Position numbers and translations under genes: made by a program
NCBI RefSeq assembly: GCF_025490915.1
Contig: NZ_JANQBA010000001.1
Coordinates: forward strand, 248,001-312,000
From: Lacticaseibacillus parakribbianus
GTDB taxonomy: Bacteria; Bacillota; Bacilli; Lactobacillales; Lactobacillaceae
Reading direction: 5' to 3'
Length of the DNA: 64,000 nt
Part shown: one piece after another, positions 33,010 through 41,451 of the stretch
Position numbering within the stretch: the first letter of the stretch is position 1
Layout of the letters: every line of letters begins with the position of its first letter
The notes under the pieces: generated by a model
The model's database searches: none
What the model saw: the letters and a program-made list of their open reading frames with translations, nothing else
Told to the model about the DNA's origin: nothing

Positions 33010-33915
33010 ATGACACAAGCAGCATTAAAAGTTGATCATCTCACGAAGGACTTTGGGCACGGCCGCGGCATCTTCGACGTTAGCTTCGAGATTCACCCCG
33101 GCGAAGTTTTCGGATTCCTCGGTCCTAACGGCGCTGGCAAGACCACGACCATTCGCCACATTACTGGTTTCACCAAGCCAGGGTCCGGCTCGGTCAGCGT
33201 TCTTGGCCTGGACGCCACCACCCAGTACAACCAAGTGATGAAGCACATCGGCTACTTGCCAGGGGAGATCGCGCTGCCAGAAAACGTCAGCGGTTGGCAG
33301 TTCATTCGGACCATGCAACAGATGCGCGGCGTCAAAGATGACACATACTTGAACCAACTGCTTGAAATGTTTGACCTCGACCCTAGCGGCAATACCAAGC
33401 GCATGAGCCTTGGTACCAAACGTAAGCTCGCGGTAGTCACCGCCTTTCTGGCCGACCCAGAGATCCTCATTCTTGATGAACCGACCAGCGGGCTTGATCC
33501 AGCGATGCAGGCGCAATTCATTCAGTTCATGGTGTCTGAGAAGCGTCGCGGCAAGACCATCTTGCTTTCCAGTCATATTTTCCCAGAAGTCGAAGCAACC
33601 TGTGACCGCATTGCCATCATCAAAGATGGCAAGATCGTGTCGCAAGTCGACGCCAATAAGCTCCAGAACAAAGATGTGAAGACTTACGAGCTGTTCTTCG
33701 CCACCGAGCACGACCGCGACTTGGCGGCCAACGAGCTCGGCGGCGCTAAGAGCAAAGGTGGCTTGAAGGTGAAGGTCAAAGCGGCAGAGATTGGCGACTT
33801 CTTCGCCAACCAGATCAAAGGTCGCCATATCACGAAGCTGGTTGAAGACAAGTTCGATCTTGAATCTTACTTCATGAACTTTTACCGCACCGACAAGGTC
33901 TTCAAAACGATTTAA
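33010..33915 (+). CDS. ABC transporter ATP-binding protein (ABC-2 export type)
   Basis: LGPNGAGKTTTIRHITGF, RMSLGTKRKLAVVTAFL, ILILDEPTSGLDPAMQ. Confidence 0.93.
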   Translation: MTQAALKVDHLTKDFGHGRGIFDVSFEIHPGEVFGFLGPNGAGKTTTIRHITGFTKPGSGSVSVLGLDATTQYNQVMKHIGYLPGEIALPENVSGWQFIRTMQQMRGVKDDTYLNQLLEMFDLDPSGNTKRMSLGTKRKLAVVTAFLADPEILILDEPTSGLDPAMQAQFIQFMVSEKRRGKTILLSSHIFPEVEATCDRIAIIKDGKIVSQVDANKLQNKDVKTYELFFATEHDRDLAANELGGAKSKGGLKVKVKAAEIGDFFANQIKGRHITKLVEDKFDLESYFMNFYRTDKVFKTI

Positions 33916-33927
33916 CGGAGGAACACA

Positions 33928-34821
33928 ATGTTAGCAATGGTTGAAACTAAGCAATTATCCAAGAACTACAAGCACGATCGCGGCGTGCATGGCATGAACA
34001 TGGCAATCCAGCAAGGCGAGGTCGTCGGTATCGTCGGCAAGAACGGCGCGGGCAAAACCACCACCATGCGTCTGCTGATGGGGTTCATTCACCCAAGCGA
34101 AGGTTATGCAGCGATTCGTGGTATGGACGCCTGGTCTAAGGCTGCCAAGACCAAGCCGCTGATCGGCTATGTGCCAGGCGAGATTGCCTTTCCCGACACC
34201 AAGTCCGGAGCGACTTTCTTGCAAAACGAATTGGCTCTGTTGCGTGCCAACAAGGACGAATACGTCAATGAGCTGATCCAGCGCTTCAAGATCGACCTCA
34301 CTGCCGACTTGCGCCGCATGAGTAAAGGCATGAAGCAGAAGACCGCGCTGGTGTGTGCGTTTATGACCAAACCACCGCTGTTGTTGCTAGACGAGCCGAC
34401 CACCGGTTTAGACCCCGTGATGCGCGATGCCTTTATCGATTTGATCCTTCAAGTCAAAGCGCAAGGTACCACGGTGTTCTTGAGTAGTCATATGTTCAAC
34501 GAGCTGGAGCGCACTTGTGACCGCATCATGTTCCTCAAAGACGGCCAAGTAATCGACGTGCTCGACCAGGAAAAATTCGCCGAGATCCACGCCGCCCAGC
34601 GGGTGACGATCGTTGCTTCGACGAACGACGGTTTCGAGCGCCTGTTGACTAGCAAGTTTGAGCTGGTGCGCGAAGACCCGCTACACAACACTGTGGTGCT
34701 GTTGGTGCCCAATACCGACGAAGACAAGCTGTTGCAACTATTGGGTGAAGTCAAACTTACCGACGTCAGTTTTGCGATGCAGACGCTGGATAACTACTTC
34801 GAGAAGGAACTGGAGCTGTAA
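33928..34821 (+). CDS. ABC transporter ATP-binding protein (second, paralogous)
   Basis: VGKNGAGKTTTMRLLMGF, RMSKGMKQKTALVCAFM, LLLLDEPTTGLDPVMR. Confidence 0.93.
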   Translation: MLAMVETKQLSKNYKHDRGVHGMNMAIQQGEVVGIVGKNGAGKTTTMRLLMGFIHPSEGYAAIRGMDAWSKAAKTKPLIGYVPGEIAFPDTKSGATFLQNELALLRANKDEYVNELIQRFKIDLTADLRRMSKGMKQKTALVCAFMTKPPLLLLDEPTTGLDPVMRDAFIDLILQVKAQGTTVFLSSHMFNELERTCDRIMFLKDGQVIDVLDQEKFAEIHAAQRVTIVASTNDGFERLLTSKFELVREDPLHNTVVLLVPNTDEDKLLQLLGEVKLTDVSFAMQTLDNYFEKELEL

Positions 34822-34858
34822 TACAGTTTCGTATACAAGAAAGCGAGCAAATAAAATC

Positions 34859-35578
34859 ATGAGTTTTCCATTACTGAAACAAACCTTTAAGTCCAACTTC
34901 GCCGTCTGGGGACTGGTGACCTTGGTGATGAACGTCATCTTAGCCCAACTGATCATGATGAAGCAGACCCAAGCCTTAGTCGGGCCAATGTACTACGGTA
35001 TGCTGGCGTCAACGATGGTCGCGTTGTTTGTGGTGATTTCCGGTAACAAGTTACTCGCCGGCCAAGTCGACCAAGGCTCGATGGCCTATATCCTCACCGC
35101 GCCAATCCGCCGGACTACCGTCGCAATCACGCAGCTGGTGTACATGGTTGGGAGCCTCGTCGTCACTTATGGTGCGATGGCAGGTGTGTCCGTGATTGCT
35201 AACAACATCGCTGATGCCGGGTTCAAGACGCAGACACTGCTCAACTTGAACTTCGGCGCGTTCATGGTCGCCTTGGCCTTTGCCGGGATTATGTTTGCTG
35301 CTTCCGGGATCTTCAACCTTTCCAAGTACGCGTTCGGCACTGGTGGCCTACTGGTCATCTTGTTCATTCTCTTAGCCATCGTCGGTTCCTTTGCCGATTA
35401 CGGTGTGGCCGGGCTGGAAAATGTTCAACACTTGACCATCGTTAGCCTATTCGACTACAAGAACATCTTGGCCGCCGGTTCCAAGTGGTTGCCCAAGTTG
35501 GCCGCCCTGGGTGGTATCGCGGCTGTGACCTTTGGTATCGGCACCACAGCCTTTGCCAAGAAGGACTTGCCACTTTAA
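34859..35578 (+). CDS. ABC-2 type transporter permease
   Basis: 240 aa, six-TM-like hydrophobic protein MSFPLLKQTFKSNFAVWGLVTLVMN..., immediately downstream of the ATPases. Confidence 0.82.
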   Translation: MSFPLLKQTFKSNFAVWGLVTLVMNVILAQLIMMKQTQALVGPMYYGMLASTMVALFVVISGNKLLAGQVDQGSMAYILTAPIRRTTVAITQLVYMVGSLVVTYGAMAGVSVIANNIADAGFKTQTLLNLNFGAFMVALAFAGIMFAASGIFNLSKYAFGTGGLLVILFILLAIVGSFADYGVAGLENVQHLTIVSLFDYKNILAAGSKWLPKLAALGGIAAVTFGIGTTAFAKKDLPL

Positions 35579-35585
35579 TACAAGA

Positions 35586-35616
35586 CGATGTGTCTTCGAT
35601 GGACACATCGTTTTTT
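35586..35616 (+). terminator. Terminator between the ABC operon and the two-component system
   Basis: cgatgtgtcttcgatggacacatcgtttttt. Confidence 0.8.
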
Positions 35617-35656
35617 GCGAAGAAAGAGCGTATCATTCAAAGCAGAGGATGGCTGT

Positions 35657-36865
35657 ATGAATAAGAAAACCCCATATCACGTGTTGCGCCTGCCATTGAT
35701 GTTGTTCATGTTAATCATCGGCTTTGCCGCCTTATATGTGGCACGCACCATCACGAACATCACGCTATCTAGCGGTTGGCTAACGCATTATGTTGACATC
35801 ACTGTTGATTGGCAGGAGCAAATTATTGTCGGCGGCTTGTTGGCTGAAGAGGTATTACTGTGGTTTGGCGATTGGCTAATTCGCCGCGGCCGGCTGTGGC
35901 TGTTGCTGCCGCAGCTGGCCTTTACCCTCAGCACCACCATTGCCTTGAGTAATCAGATGCCCGTGATGTTTTTCGGGGTAATCCCGGTCATGGCCATTGA
36001 GATGATTACCTTATATTCTCGGCCGCGCCGCGTATTGGCGTGTCTGGCCGGGGTCAGCTTATTGATCTGGCTGGCGTATGTTGCGTTCAACGGCTGGCTG
36101 CAAGGCGCCGTGGTATTGGTCGGGCTGCTGTTCATGTTGCTTGTGGTGATGGCCTACTGGCGTTTTTTTCAGCAGCAACAAGCCGCCCGTCAACGCGCCG
36201 AAGACCTGGTATCTGAACTCAAAATTGCCTACTCGCAGGTGGAAGAATCGACGGTACGCACCGAGCGCCAGCGGGTGGCGCGTGAACTGCACGACACCTT
36301 GACCCAAGGTTTGGCTGGGACGGTTATGCAGCTGGAGGCAGCACAGGCGTTCATGCAGGCGGGTAAAGATGACCGAGCGCTTGAAGTGATTCAAGGCGCC
36401 ACAGGTATTGCGCGCGACACCTTGCGCGACACGCGACTGACGTTGACAGACTTGCGTGCGACTTCGGAACAGAGCTTAACGGCGCGGCTGGAGCTGCTGG
36501 CCGAAGCCTTCATGAAGAACTATCACTTAGAGGTGTCGATCAAGATGAATTATATCCCGGATTACTCCGGTGCCCAGCTCACCGAGATCAGCCGTATTGT
36601 GTCAGAGGTGCTGATTAACGTGGTCAAGCACACCGACACCAAGCAGGCAATCGTGCGCGGAGAGTCGTTTGAAGACATTTTCAGACTGCAGGTAATCGAC
36701 TTCGGTGAAGGCACGGTCGTAAAGAAGAAGTCCGGCCATTTCGGGATGCAAGGTATGCACGAGCGCGCTGCGGCGCTTGATGGTGCGTTGACCGTCGTCA
36801 GTACCCCAGGCGAAGGCACCACCGTAACCTTGACCATGCCAATAACGAAGAAGGAGCAATTATGA
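35657..36865 (+). CDS. Sensor histidine kinase (HisKA_3/NarL-partner type)
   Basis: N-terminal TM helices; ERQRVARELHDTLTQGLAGTVMQLEAA; HATPase region HFGMQGMHERAAALDGALTVVSTPGEGTTVTLTMP. Confidence 0.92.
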   Translation: MNKKTPYHVLRLPLMLFMLIIGFAALYVARTITNITLSSGWLTHYVDITVDWQEQIIVGGLLAEEVLLWFGDWLIRRGRLWLLLPQLAFTLSTTIALSNQMPVMFFGVIPVMAIEMITLYSRPRRVLACLAGVSLLIWLAYVAFNGWLQGAVVLVGLLFMLLVVMAYWRFFQQQQAARQRAEDLVSELKIAYSQVEESTVRTERQRVARELHDTLTQGLAGTVMQLEAAQAFMQAGKDDRALEVIQGATGIARDTLRDTRLTLTDLRATSEQSLTARLELLAEAFMKNYHLEVSIKMNYIPDYSGAQLTEISRIVSEVLINVVKHTDTKQAIVRGESFEDIFRLQVIDFGEGTVVKKKSGHFGMQGMHERAAALDGALTVVSTPGEGTTVTLTMPITKKEQL

Positions 36866-37485
36866 GCATTCGCGTTTTGATTGTAGACGATCACCAGATA
36901 TTACGCACTGGCCTGGCGCTGATCATGGAAACCACGCCAGGTATGGAAGCCGTCGGTACAGCCGTTGACGGCCAAGACGGGTTAGCTAAAGTCGAAAAAT
37001 TAGCGCCAGACGTGGTATTGACCGACATTCGCATGCCGAACATGGATGGTATCGCAATGCTGCGTGAGTTGGCGCAGACCCACCCGGCCTTGCCGGTGGT
37101 GGTGTTGACGACGTATGATGACCAAGAGCCGATTCAACAGGCCTTGCGTCTAGGGGCCAAAGGCTTCATGCTCAAAGACGCCGACAAGGACACCATCGTC
37201 AAGACGATTCAAGGGGCCATCAACGGCCAAGTCTATGTTGAGCCTTCTCTGATGGGCAAGGCAGTCGCGGCGCCGGCGCAAGAGAAACCGCAACTCAATG
37301 AACGTAACCAGCAAATCTTGAAAATGGTGGCCGAAGGATTGCGTAATATTGACATCGCCAACGCGTTGCATTTAAGTGAACGAACGATCAAGGCCCACCT
37401 CACGGAGATCTATAATCAACTAGGCGTGTTTACCCGCGCCGAGGCGGTGGCAACGGCGCTACGTGACGGGTTAATTGAACTGTGA
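36862..37485 (+). CDS. LuxR/NarL-type response regulator
   Basis: VLIVDDHQILRTGLALIME, DVVLTDIRMPNMDG; C-terminal HTH LNERNQQILKMVAEGLRNIDIANALHLSERTIKAHLTEIYNQLGV. Confidence 0.95.
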   Translation: MSIRVLIVDDHQILRTGLALIMETTPGMEAVGTAVDGQDGLAKVEKLAPDVVLTDIRMPNMDGIAMLRELAQTHPALPVVVLTTYDDQEPIQQALRLGAKGFMLKDADKDTIVKTIQGAINGQVYVEPSLMGKAVAAPAQEKPQLNERNQQILKMVAEGLRNIDIANALHLSERTIKAHLTEIYNQLGVFTRAEAVATALRDGLIEL

Positions 37486-37611
37486 TAGTTCGAATACTGC
37501 TGATGTCCTAGGCTAGATATAAAACGATGCTGGACCGGGTGCCGGACAATGCTGATTGGCGTTTTTCACGCTTCGTAAGTAATTAATTAATCATATTGTT
37601 ATACATGACTG

Positions 37612-37638
37612 GCTCACGGTGAAAGTGAGCTATTTTTG
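37612..37638 (+). terminator. Terminator of the two-component operon
   Basis: gctcacggtgaaagtgagctattttt. Confidence 0.65.
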
Positions 37639-37747
37639 TACGACGACTTGAAATTAATGTTTGAAGCATATCCTATTTGAAGCGACAGAAGCGTTTGGGA
37701 GTGCCACATGGAGTGCCGCATATTGAGAATATCGTTTCTCGTGAGGA

Positions 37748-38281
37748 TTATTCGTTTTGGGAGTCCTGAAATTCTTGTATCGCTTTGATTTTGTCATAAA
37801 GTTCGTCAATCTGTTTCACTGGCAGTCGCCGATATCGTGAGGGACGCGTTACAATCCGACCGTTTTCATCTAATTCAGGATCCGGTTCGCCATCTTCGTC
37901 GTAGTGAATATCAGGTTCAAAGTATTTGAAGATCATCTCAAGCTCTTCGGCTAGATGATCGAGTTGGCGAGGACTGAAATCTTCCATTCGTCGCGTTAGT
38001 CGATCCACCCTTTCTAGTTTCGGCAGGTAGTCGTCGATTCGATCCAGTATCGCGCCAGCGCTATGAATATGTTGTTCTGCCGGCGAACCAAATAAGTCGG
38101 CGGCTGTGACATCAAGGGCTTCGGCTAATAGATCGAGGGTTTCAAACGAAGTATAGCTGACCCCTCGTTCCATTTCTGAAATGCTTTTGGGAATGATATG
38201 CACCTTTTCGGCCAGCTGCTTTTGTGTCATACCGCGAGCTAGGCGAAATTTTTTTACGTTGGGACCAAAGTTTTCAATCAT
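37748..38281 (-). CDS. XRE-family HTH regulator of the IME
   Basis: FGPNVKKFRLARGMTQKQLAEKVHIIPKSISEMERGVSYTSFETLDLLAEAL; RBS GAGGTG before ATG (MIENFG). Confidence 0.88.
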   Translation of the reverse strand: MIENFGPNVKKFRLARGMTQKQLAEKVHIIPKSISEMERGVSYTSFETLDLLAEALDVTAADLFGSPAEQHIHSAGAILDRIDDYLPKLERVDRLTRRMEDFSPRQLDHLAEELEMIFKYFEPDIHYDEDGEPDPELDENGRIVTRPSRYRRLPVKQIDELYDKIKAIQEFQDSQNE

Positions 38282-38577
38282 TGTGATCACCTCGATTTCA
38301 TTTTACAAGGCAGGTTTCTGGGACACAACTTTTAAGCGGTAGCCCTCTATCTCTGGGTGAGTTTCACCGTGTATTCACAGATTGGGGCAAGCTTGTTACG
38401 CTTATTTAGCAATGAAAGGTATCACCAAATTATGAAGGGAGGAGATTGCCTTATCGCGTGGTTTCGAGCCCGACGCAGCGCAATCAGTGTTGCCGGACTG
38501 CTCGCCTCGGCGCCGCTGCGTGCGAAGCGAAAGCAAGCGAGCGCCGATGGCGGCGGACGGCGTAGCCGGCCGCCAAG

Positions 38578-38601
38578 ACCCCCGTTTACTAACAGGGGGG
38601 T
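38578..38601 (+). other. oriT-like 24-bp site (Tn916/ICEBs1 family)
   Basis: ACCCCCGTTTACTAACAGGGGGGT: imperfect inverted repeat around CTAAC, just upstream of the relaxase; same length and near-same sequence as the ICEBs1 oriT recalled from the literature. Confidence 0.8.
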
Positions 38602-38661
38602 CGTAACTGAAGACAATCGGCCTGATTACCGGGTTCAACCTTTGACTGATGCAAATAACCT

Positions 38662-38692
38662 TGACCAGACACGATTCCGCGTGGTCTGGTCA
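38662..38692 (+). promoter_or_regulatory. Stem-loop immediately upstream of the mobT RBS
   Basis: tgaccagacacgattccgcgtggtctggtca, followed by aggagg and a TTG start. Confidence 0.6.
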
Positions 38693-38705
38693 GACAGGAG
38701 GACAA

Positions 38706-39956
38706 TTGAAACATTGGAGTGACTCAGTGCGCAAACGACGCCTAACCCTGAAACTAACGCAATTACAACTCTGTAAAAGGCTTGGAATTACAGAACGTCA
38801 TTTAAGCCGCATTGAGAACGGTTCACCTTGCAGCGGAGGCCTGCAGATGCATATAGACAAGGTGTTGAACAATTGGACAGACAAGCCCGAGTTGCACGTG
38901 TTGATTGATTATGTCCGGATTCGTTTTCCTACCCAGGCGGTGAGCTCGATTATGCTTGACGTGCTTCACCTCAGTACCGACCACCTGCTGACCGAACCTC
39001 GAGCACCCTTTGGCTATGAGACCACCCTATCTCTGGGTGAGATTAAACTTTATACCTCATCCCCACAGCAACCCAAGCTGGGCACATTGTTAGAGCTGCG
39101 CGGCCAGGGCTGCCGTCAGTTTGAAAGTTTGCTATTAGGCCGCGGAGAAACTTGGTACGACTTCCTTGCCACCTGCATGGAAGCACATGGCGTCATGAAG
39201 CGATTCGACTTGGCGGTCAACGACATGGTCGATATGTTGGACATCCCTGCGCTCATCCAAAAAATCCGAAATAATGAATGTATCACGGTGATGCGCCAGT
39301 TTGAGGGCATCACGTCTGGCCGGATCTACCATGAGGACGGCGAGGATGACGATGACGAAACCGGAACGACCTTGTATATCGGCTCAAAGAAAAGTGATTT
39401 GTATTTTTGCTTATACGAAAAAGACGTCGAGCAGCGCAAACATCCTCGGAAGTCCCGTTCTGCAAGTGGCGTCTACAATCGCTTTGAAATCCGTCTGAGT
39501 AATGACCGCGCGACCAAAGCGGCGGAGGATCTGCTGAACTACCGGGATGAGGAGCGGACAATCTTTGGCATCATCAAGCGCTACCTGCGTTTTGTCGATG
39601 CTAGGCCCACCGATCGATTGAAGTGGCCGGTCAACAAGACTTGGGAAAGGTTCGTCGGCCAAGGACGCGAACCGCTTCGCCTAACCATGGCCCCTCAGCC
39701 CTTAGATCTGAATCGAACTCGTGCCTGGATTGACAAGCAAGTCGCACCGATGCAACGCGTTCTGCATGAAATTGATGGTTACTGGGGCAATCAGCAGACC
39801 ATGAACGCCATTCGCAACGCGCCACTAACAGAAAAACACGAGAAGATGATTGCACAGTACACCACTGAATCCGACCAGCTGCAGAATGGCCTATTTGAAT
39901 CAGAACCTGAATGTGAGCAATCAAAAAAGGATGACCACGCCGACCAAAGCATGTAG
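38706..39956 (+). CDS. mobT: MobT-type relaxase / Rep_trans family protein with N-terminal HTH
   Basis: N-terminal HTH (LTLKLTQLQLCKRLGITERHLSRIENG) then Rep_trans-like core (LRGQGCRQFESLLLGRGETWYDFL...MKRFDLAVNDMVD...TLYIGSKKSDLYFCLYEKDVEQ); TTG start with AGGAGG RBS inferred. Confidence 0.8.
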   Translation: MKHWSDSVRKRRLTLKLTQLQLCKRLGITERHLSRIENGSPCSGGLQMHIDKVLNNWTDKPELHVLIDYVRIRFPTQAVSSIMLDVLHLSTDHLLTEPRAPFGYETTLSLGEIKLYTSSPQQPKLGTLLELRGQGCRQFESLLLGRGETWYDFLATCMEAHGVMKRFDLAVNDMVDMLDIPALIQKIRNNECITVMRQFEGITSGRIYHEDGEDDDDETGTTLYIGSKKSDLYFCLYEKDVEQRKHPRKSRSASGVYNRFEIRLSNDRATKAAEDLLNYRDEERTIFGIIKRYLRFVDARPTDRLKWPVNKTWERFVGQGREPLRLTMAPQPLDLNRTRAWIDKQVAPMQRVLHEIDGYWGNQQTMNAIRNAPLTEKHEKMIAQYTTESDQLQNGLFESEPECEQSKKDDHADQSM

Positions 39957-40038
39957 TCACCCTTCACAGATAAGATATGCGTCCTATCTGGCTTGATTAT
40001 CTCACACAACCTCGTTGAAGATAAGGAGTGAGATTAAT

Positions 40039-40236
40039 ATGGAACAACTGAATACTAGGCAACTCCCCTATCTGCTGAATCGGCAACAAGCCGCAGATTT
40101 TCTTGGCATTGATCCGGTGACCTTCGACAAAGTCTTTCGCCGTCATCGCGATTTTCGCTGCTCTATGATCGGTAAACAGGCACGCTTCACCGTTGAAGAA
40201 CTGACGAGCTTTGTCCGCCTGCACCTCGCCGACTAA
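40039..40236 (+). CDS. xis: Excisionase-like protein
   Basis: 65 aa, LLNRQQAADFLGIDPVTFDKVFRRHRDFRCSMIGKQARFTVEELTSFV; MerR/excisionase fold upstream of int. Confidence 0.8.
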   Translation: MEQLNTRQLPYLLNRQQAADFLGIDPVTFDKVFRRHRDFRCSMIGKQARFTVEELTSFVRLHLAD

Positions 40237-40266
40237 GTTGTGGTTGTCGATTAAGCAGATTGGATG

Positions 40267-40310
40267 CTAAGCTGAACCCATGTATTTACGGGGTCAGCTT
40301 AGTTTTTTTA
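40267..40310 (+). terminator. Strong terminator/attenuator between xis and int
   Basis: ctaagctgaacccatgtatttacggggtcagcttagttttttt, ending directly at the int RBS (aggagg). Confidence 0.85.
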
Positions 40311-40324
40311 GGAGGAAAACAAGT

Positions 40325-41383
40325 ATGGCTTCATTCATGAAACGCGGTAAAAGTATTTTGACGCAGGTCGCCTTCACCAAGAATGGAAAGACTTATCGGT
40401 TATCGAAGTCTTTCTCGAACAAGCAGGACGCTCAAATTTGGGCGCACACGCTGGAGATGAAGAAGGCCGGCGGTGTGGATCTCGTGGACCGCCAAACGCC
40501 GATGATGGACTACTATGACTACTGGCTCGAATTCGCCAAGAAAGGAGAACTGAAGGAAACGTCCTACCTGTCCTATCGAAGAATCGGCCAGACCTTTCGT
40601 AAACTGTTCGACGACGTCCGCCTCTGCGATGTGACCGACACATACTTGCAAAAGATGCTGGATGAGTACGGGCAAACTCATGCCCAAAAGACGGTCAGTG
40701 ACATGGTGCGCCCGCTTCGCGCCATGCTTAAATATGCGTATGCGCACGGCCTGTTGCTCAACGACATCTCAAGCTTGATCAGAGCACATGGCAAGGTGTC
40801 CGAAAAACGAAACGTAGCCTTGTCAATCACCGACATGCGAACGCTGAAGCAATACTGCCTGGAGCATGCCGAGGAAGACGAGTTTTGCGTGTTGGTGCTA
40901 GTTGCCCTACTGACAGGCTTACGCCGTGGTGAGTGCCTCGGCCTGCGCCCAGATTCCCTATTCGAGGAACCAACGGATTGCGGGATTCATGTTCGAGAAC
41001 AACGCAGCCCGTGGGTCAAGCGCGACAAAACGCTGAAAACCAAGAACGCCTACCGCACGTTGTCGCTGCCTCGGGAAGTGTTCGAACTGCTCAAACAAAT
41101 CGAGCCAAAGTCAGACGGCTACATTTTTGAAACCTACGGGTATCGTGTCGCCCTGCGGTTAGAGCCGCTGTTGCAAGCAGCGAAGGTCAGGCACACAACT
41201 TTTCACGGCTTACGAGACACGTTTGCCTCATTCCTGTTCAGCCAAGGTATCGACTTAGCCTACGTTTCGAGGCACCTGGGTCATGCCAGCTTGAGCATTA
41301 CCCAGGACTACTACATCTCGCTGATGCCAGAAAAAAAACACGCCCAGAATGGGCGTGCAATGGACCTGCTGTCGAAACTGTAG
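40325..41383 (+). CDS. int: Tyrosine recombinase/integrase
   Basis: SAM-like N-terminal domain; ALLTGLRRGECLGLR, TTFHGLRDTFASFLFSQG, VSRHLGHASLSITQDYYI. Confidence 0.94.
   Translation: MASFMKRGKSILTQVAFTKNGKTYRLSKSFSNKQDAQIWAHTLEMKKAGGVDLVDRQTPMMDYYDYWLEFAKKGELKETSYLSYRRIGQTFRKLFDDVRLCDVTDTYLQKMLDEYGQTHAQKTVSDMVRPLRAMLKYAYAHGLLLNDISSLIRAHGKVSEKRNVALSITDMRTLKQYCLEHAEEDEFCVLVLVALLTGLRRGECLGLRPDSLFEEPTDCGIHVREQRSPWVKRDKTLKTKNAYRTLSLPREVFELLKQIEPKSDGYIFETYGYRVALRLEPLLQAAKVRHTTFHGLRDTFASFLFSQGIDLAYVSRHLGHASLSITQDYYISLMPEKKHAQNGRAMDLLSKL
41331..41358 (-). terminator. Minus-strand terminator embedded in the 3' end of int
   Basis: Minus strand gcacgcccattctgggcgtgtttttttt; points against rpsD transcription. 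Confidence 0.78.
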
Positions 41384-41404
41384 CTTCTGCAACAATCTGC
41401 AACA
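41384..41404 (+). repeat. Putative integrase arm-binding site, right
   Basis: CTTCTGCAACAATCTGCAACA. Confidence 0.6.
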
Positions 41405-41451
41405 GCAGAGGCCCGATAAACGTTGAGTTGACAACGTTGGTGGTCTTGAAT

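Noticed and set aside
38357-38722. 121-aa plus-strand ORF over the oriT region
   Set aside because: Overlaps the structured oriT region, no strong RBS or domain; likely incidental.
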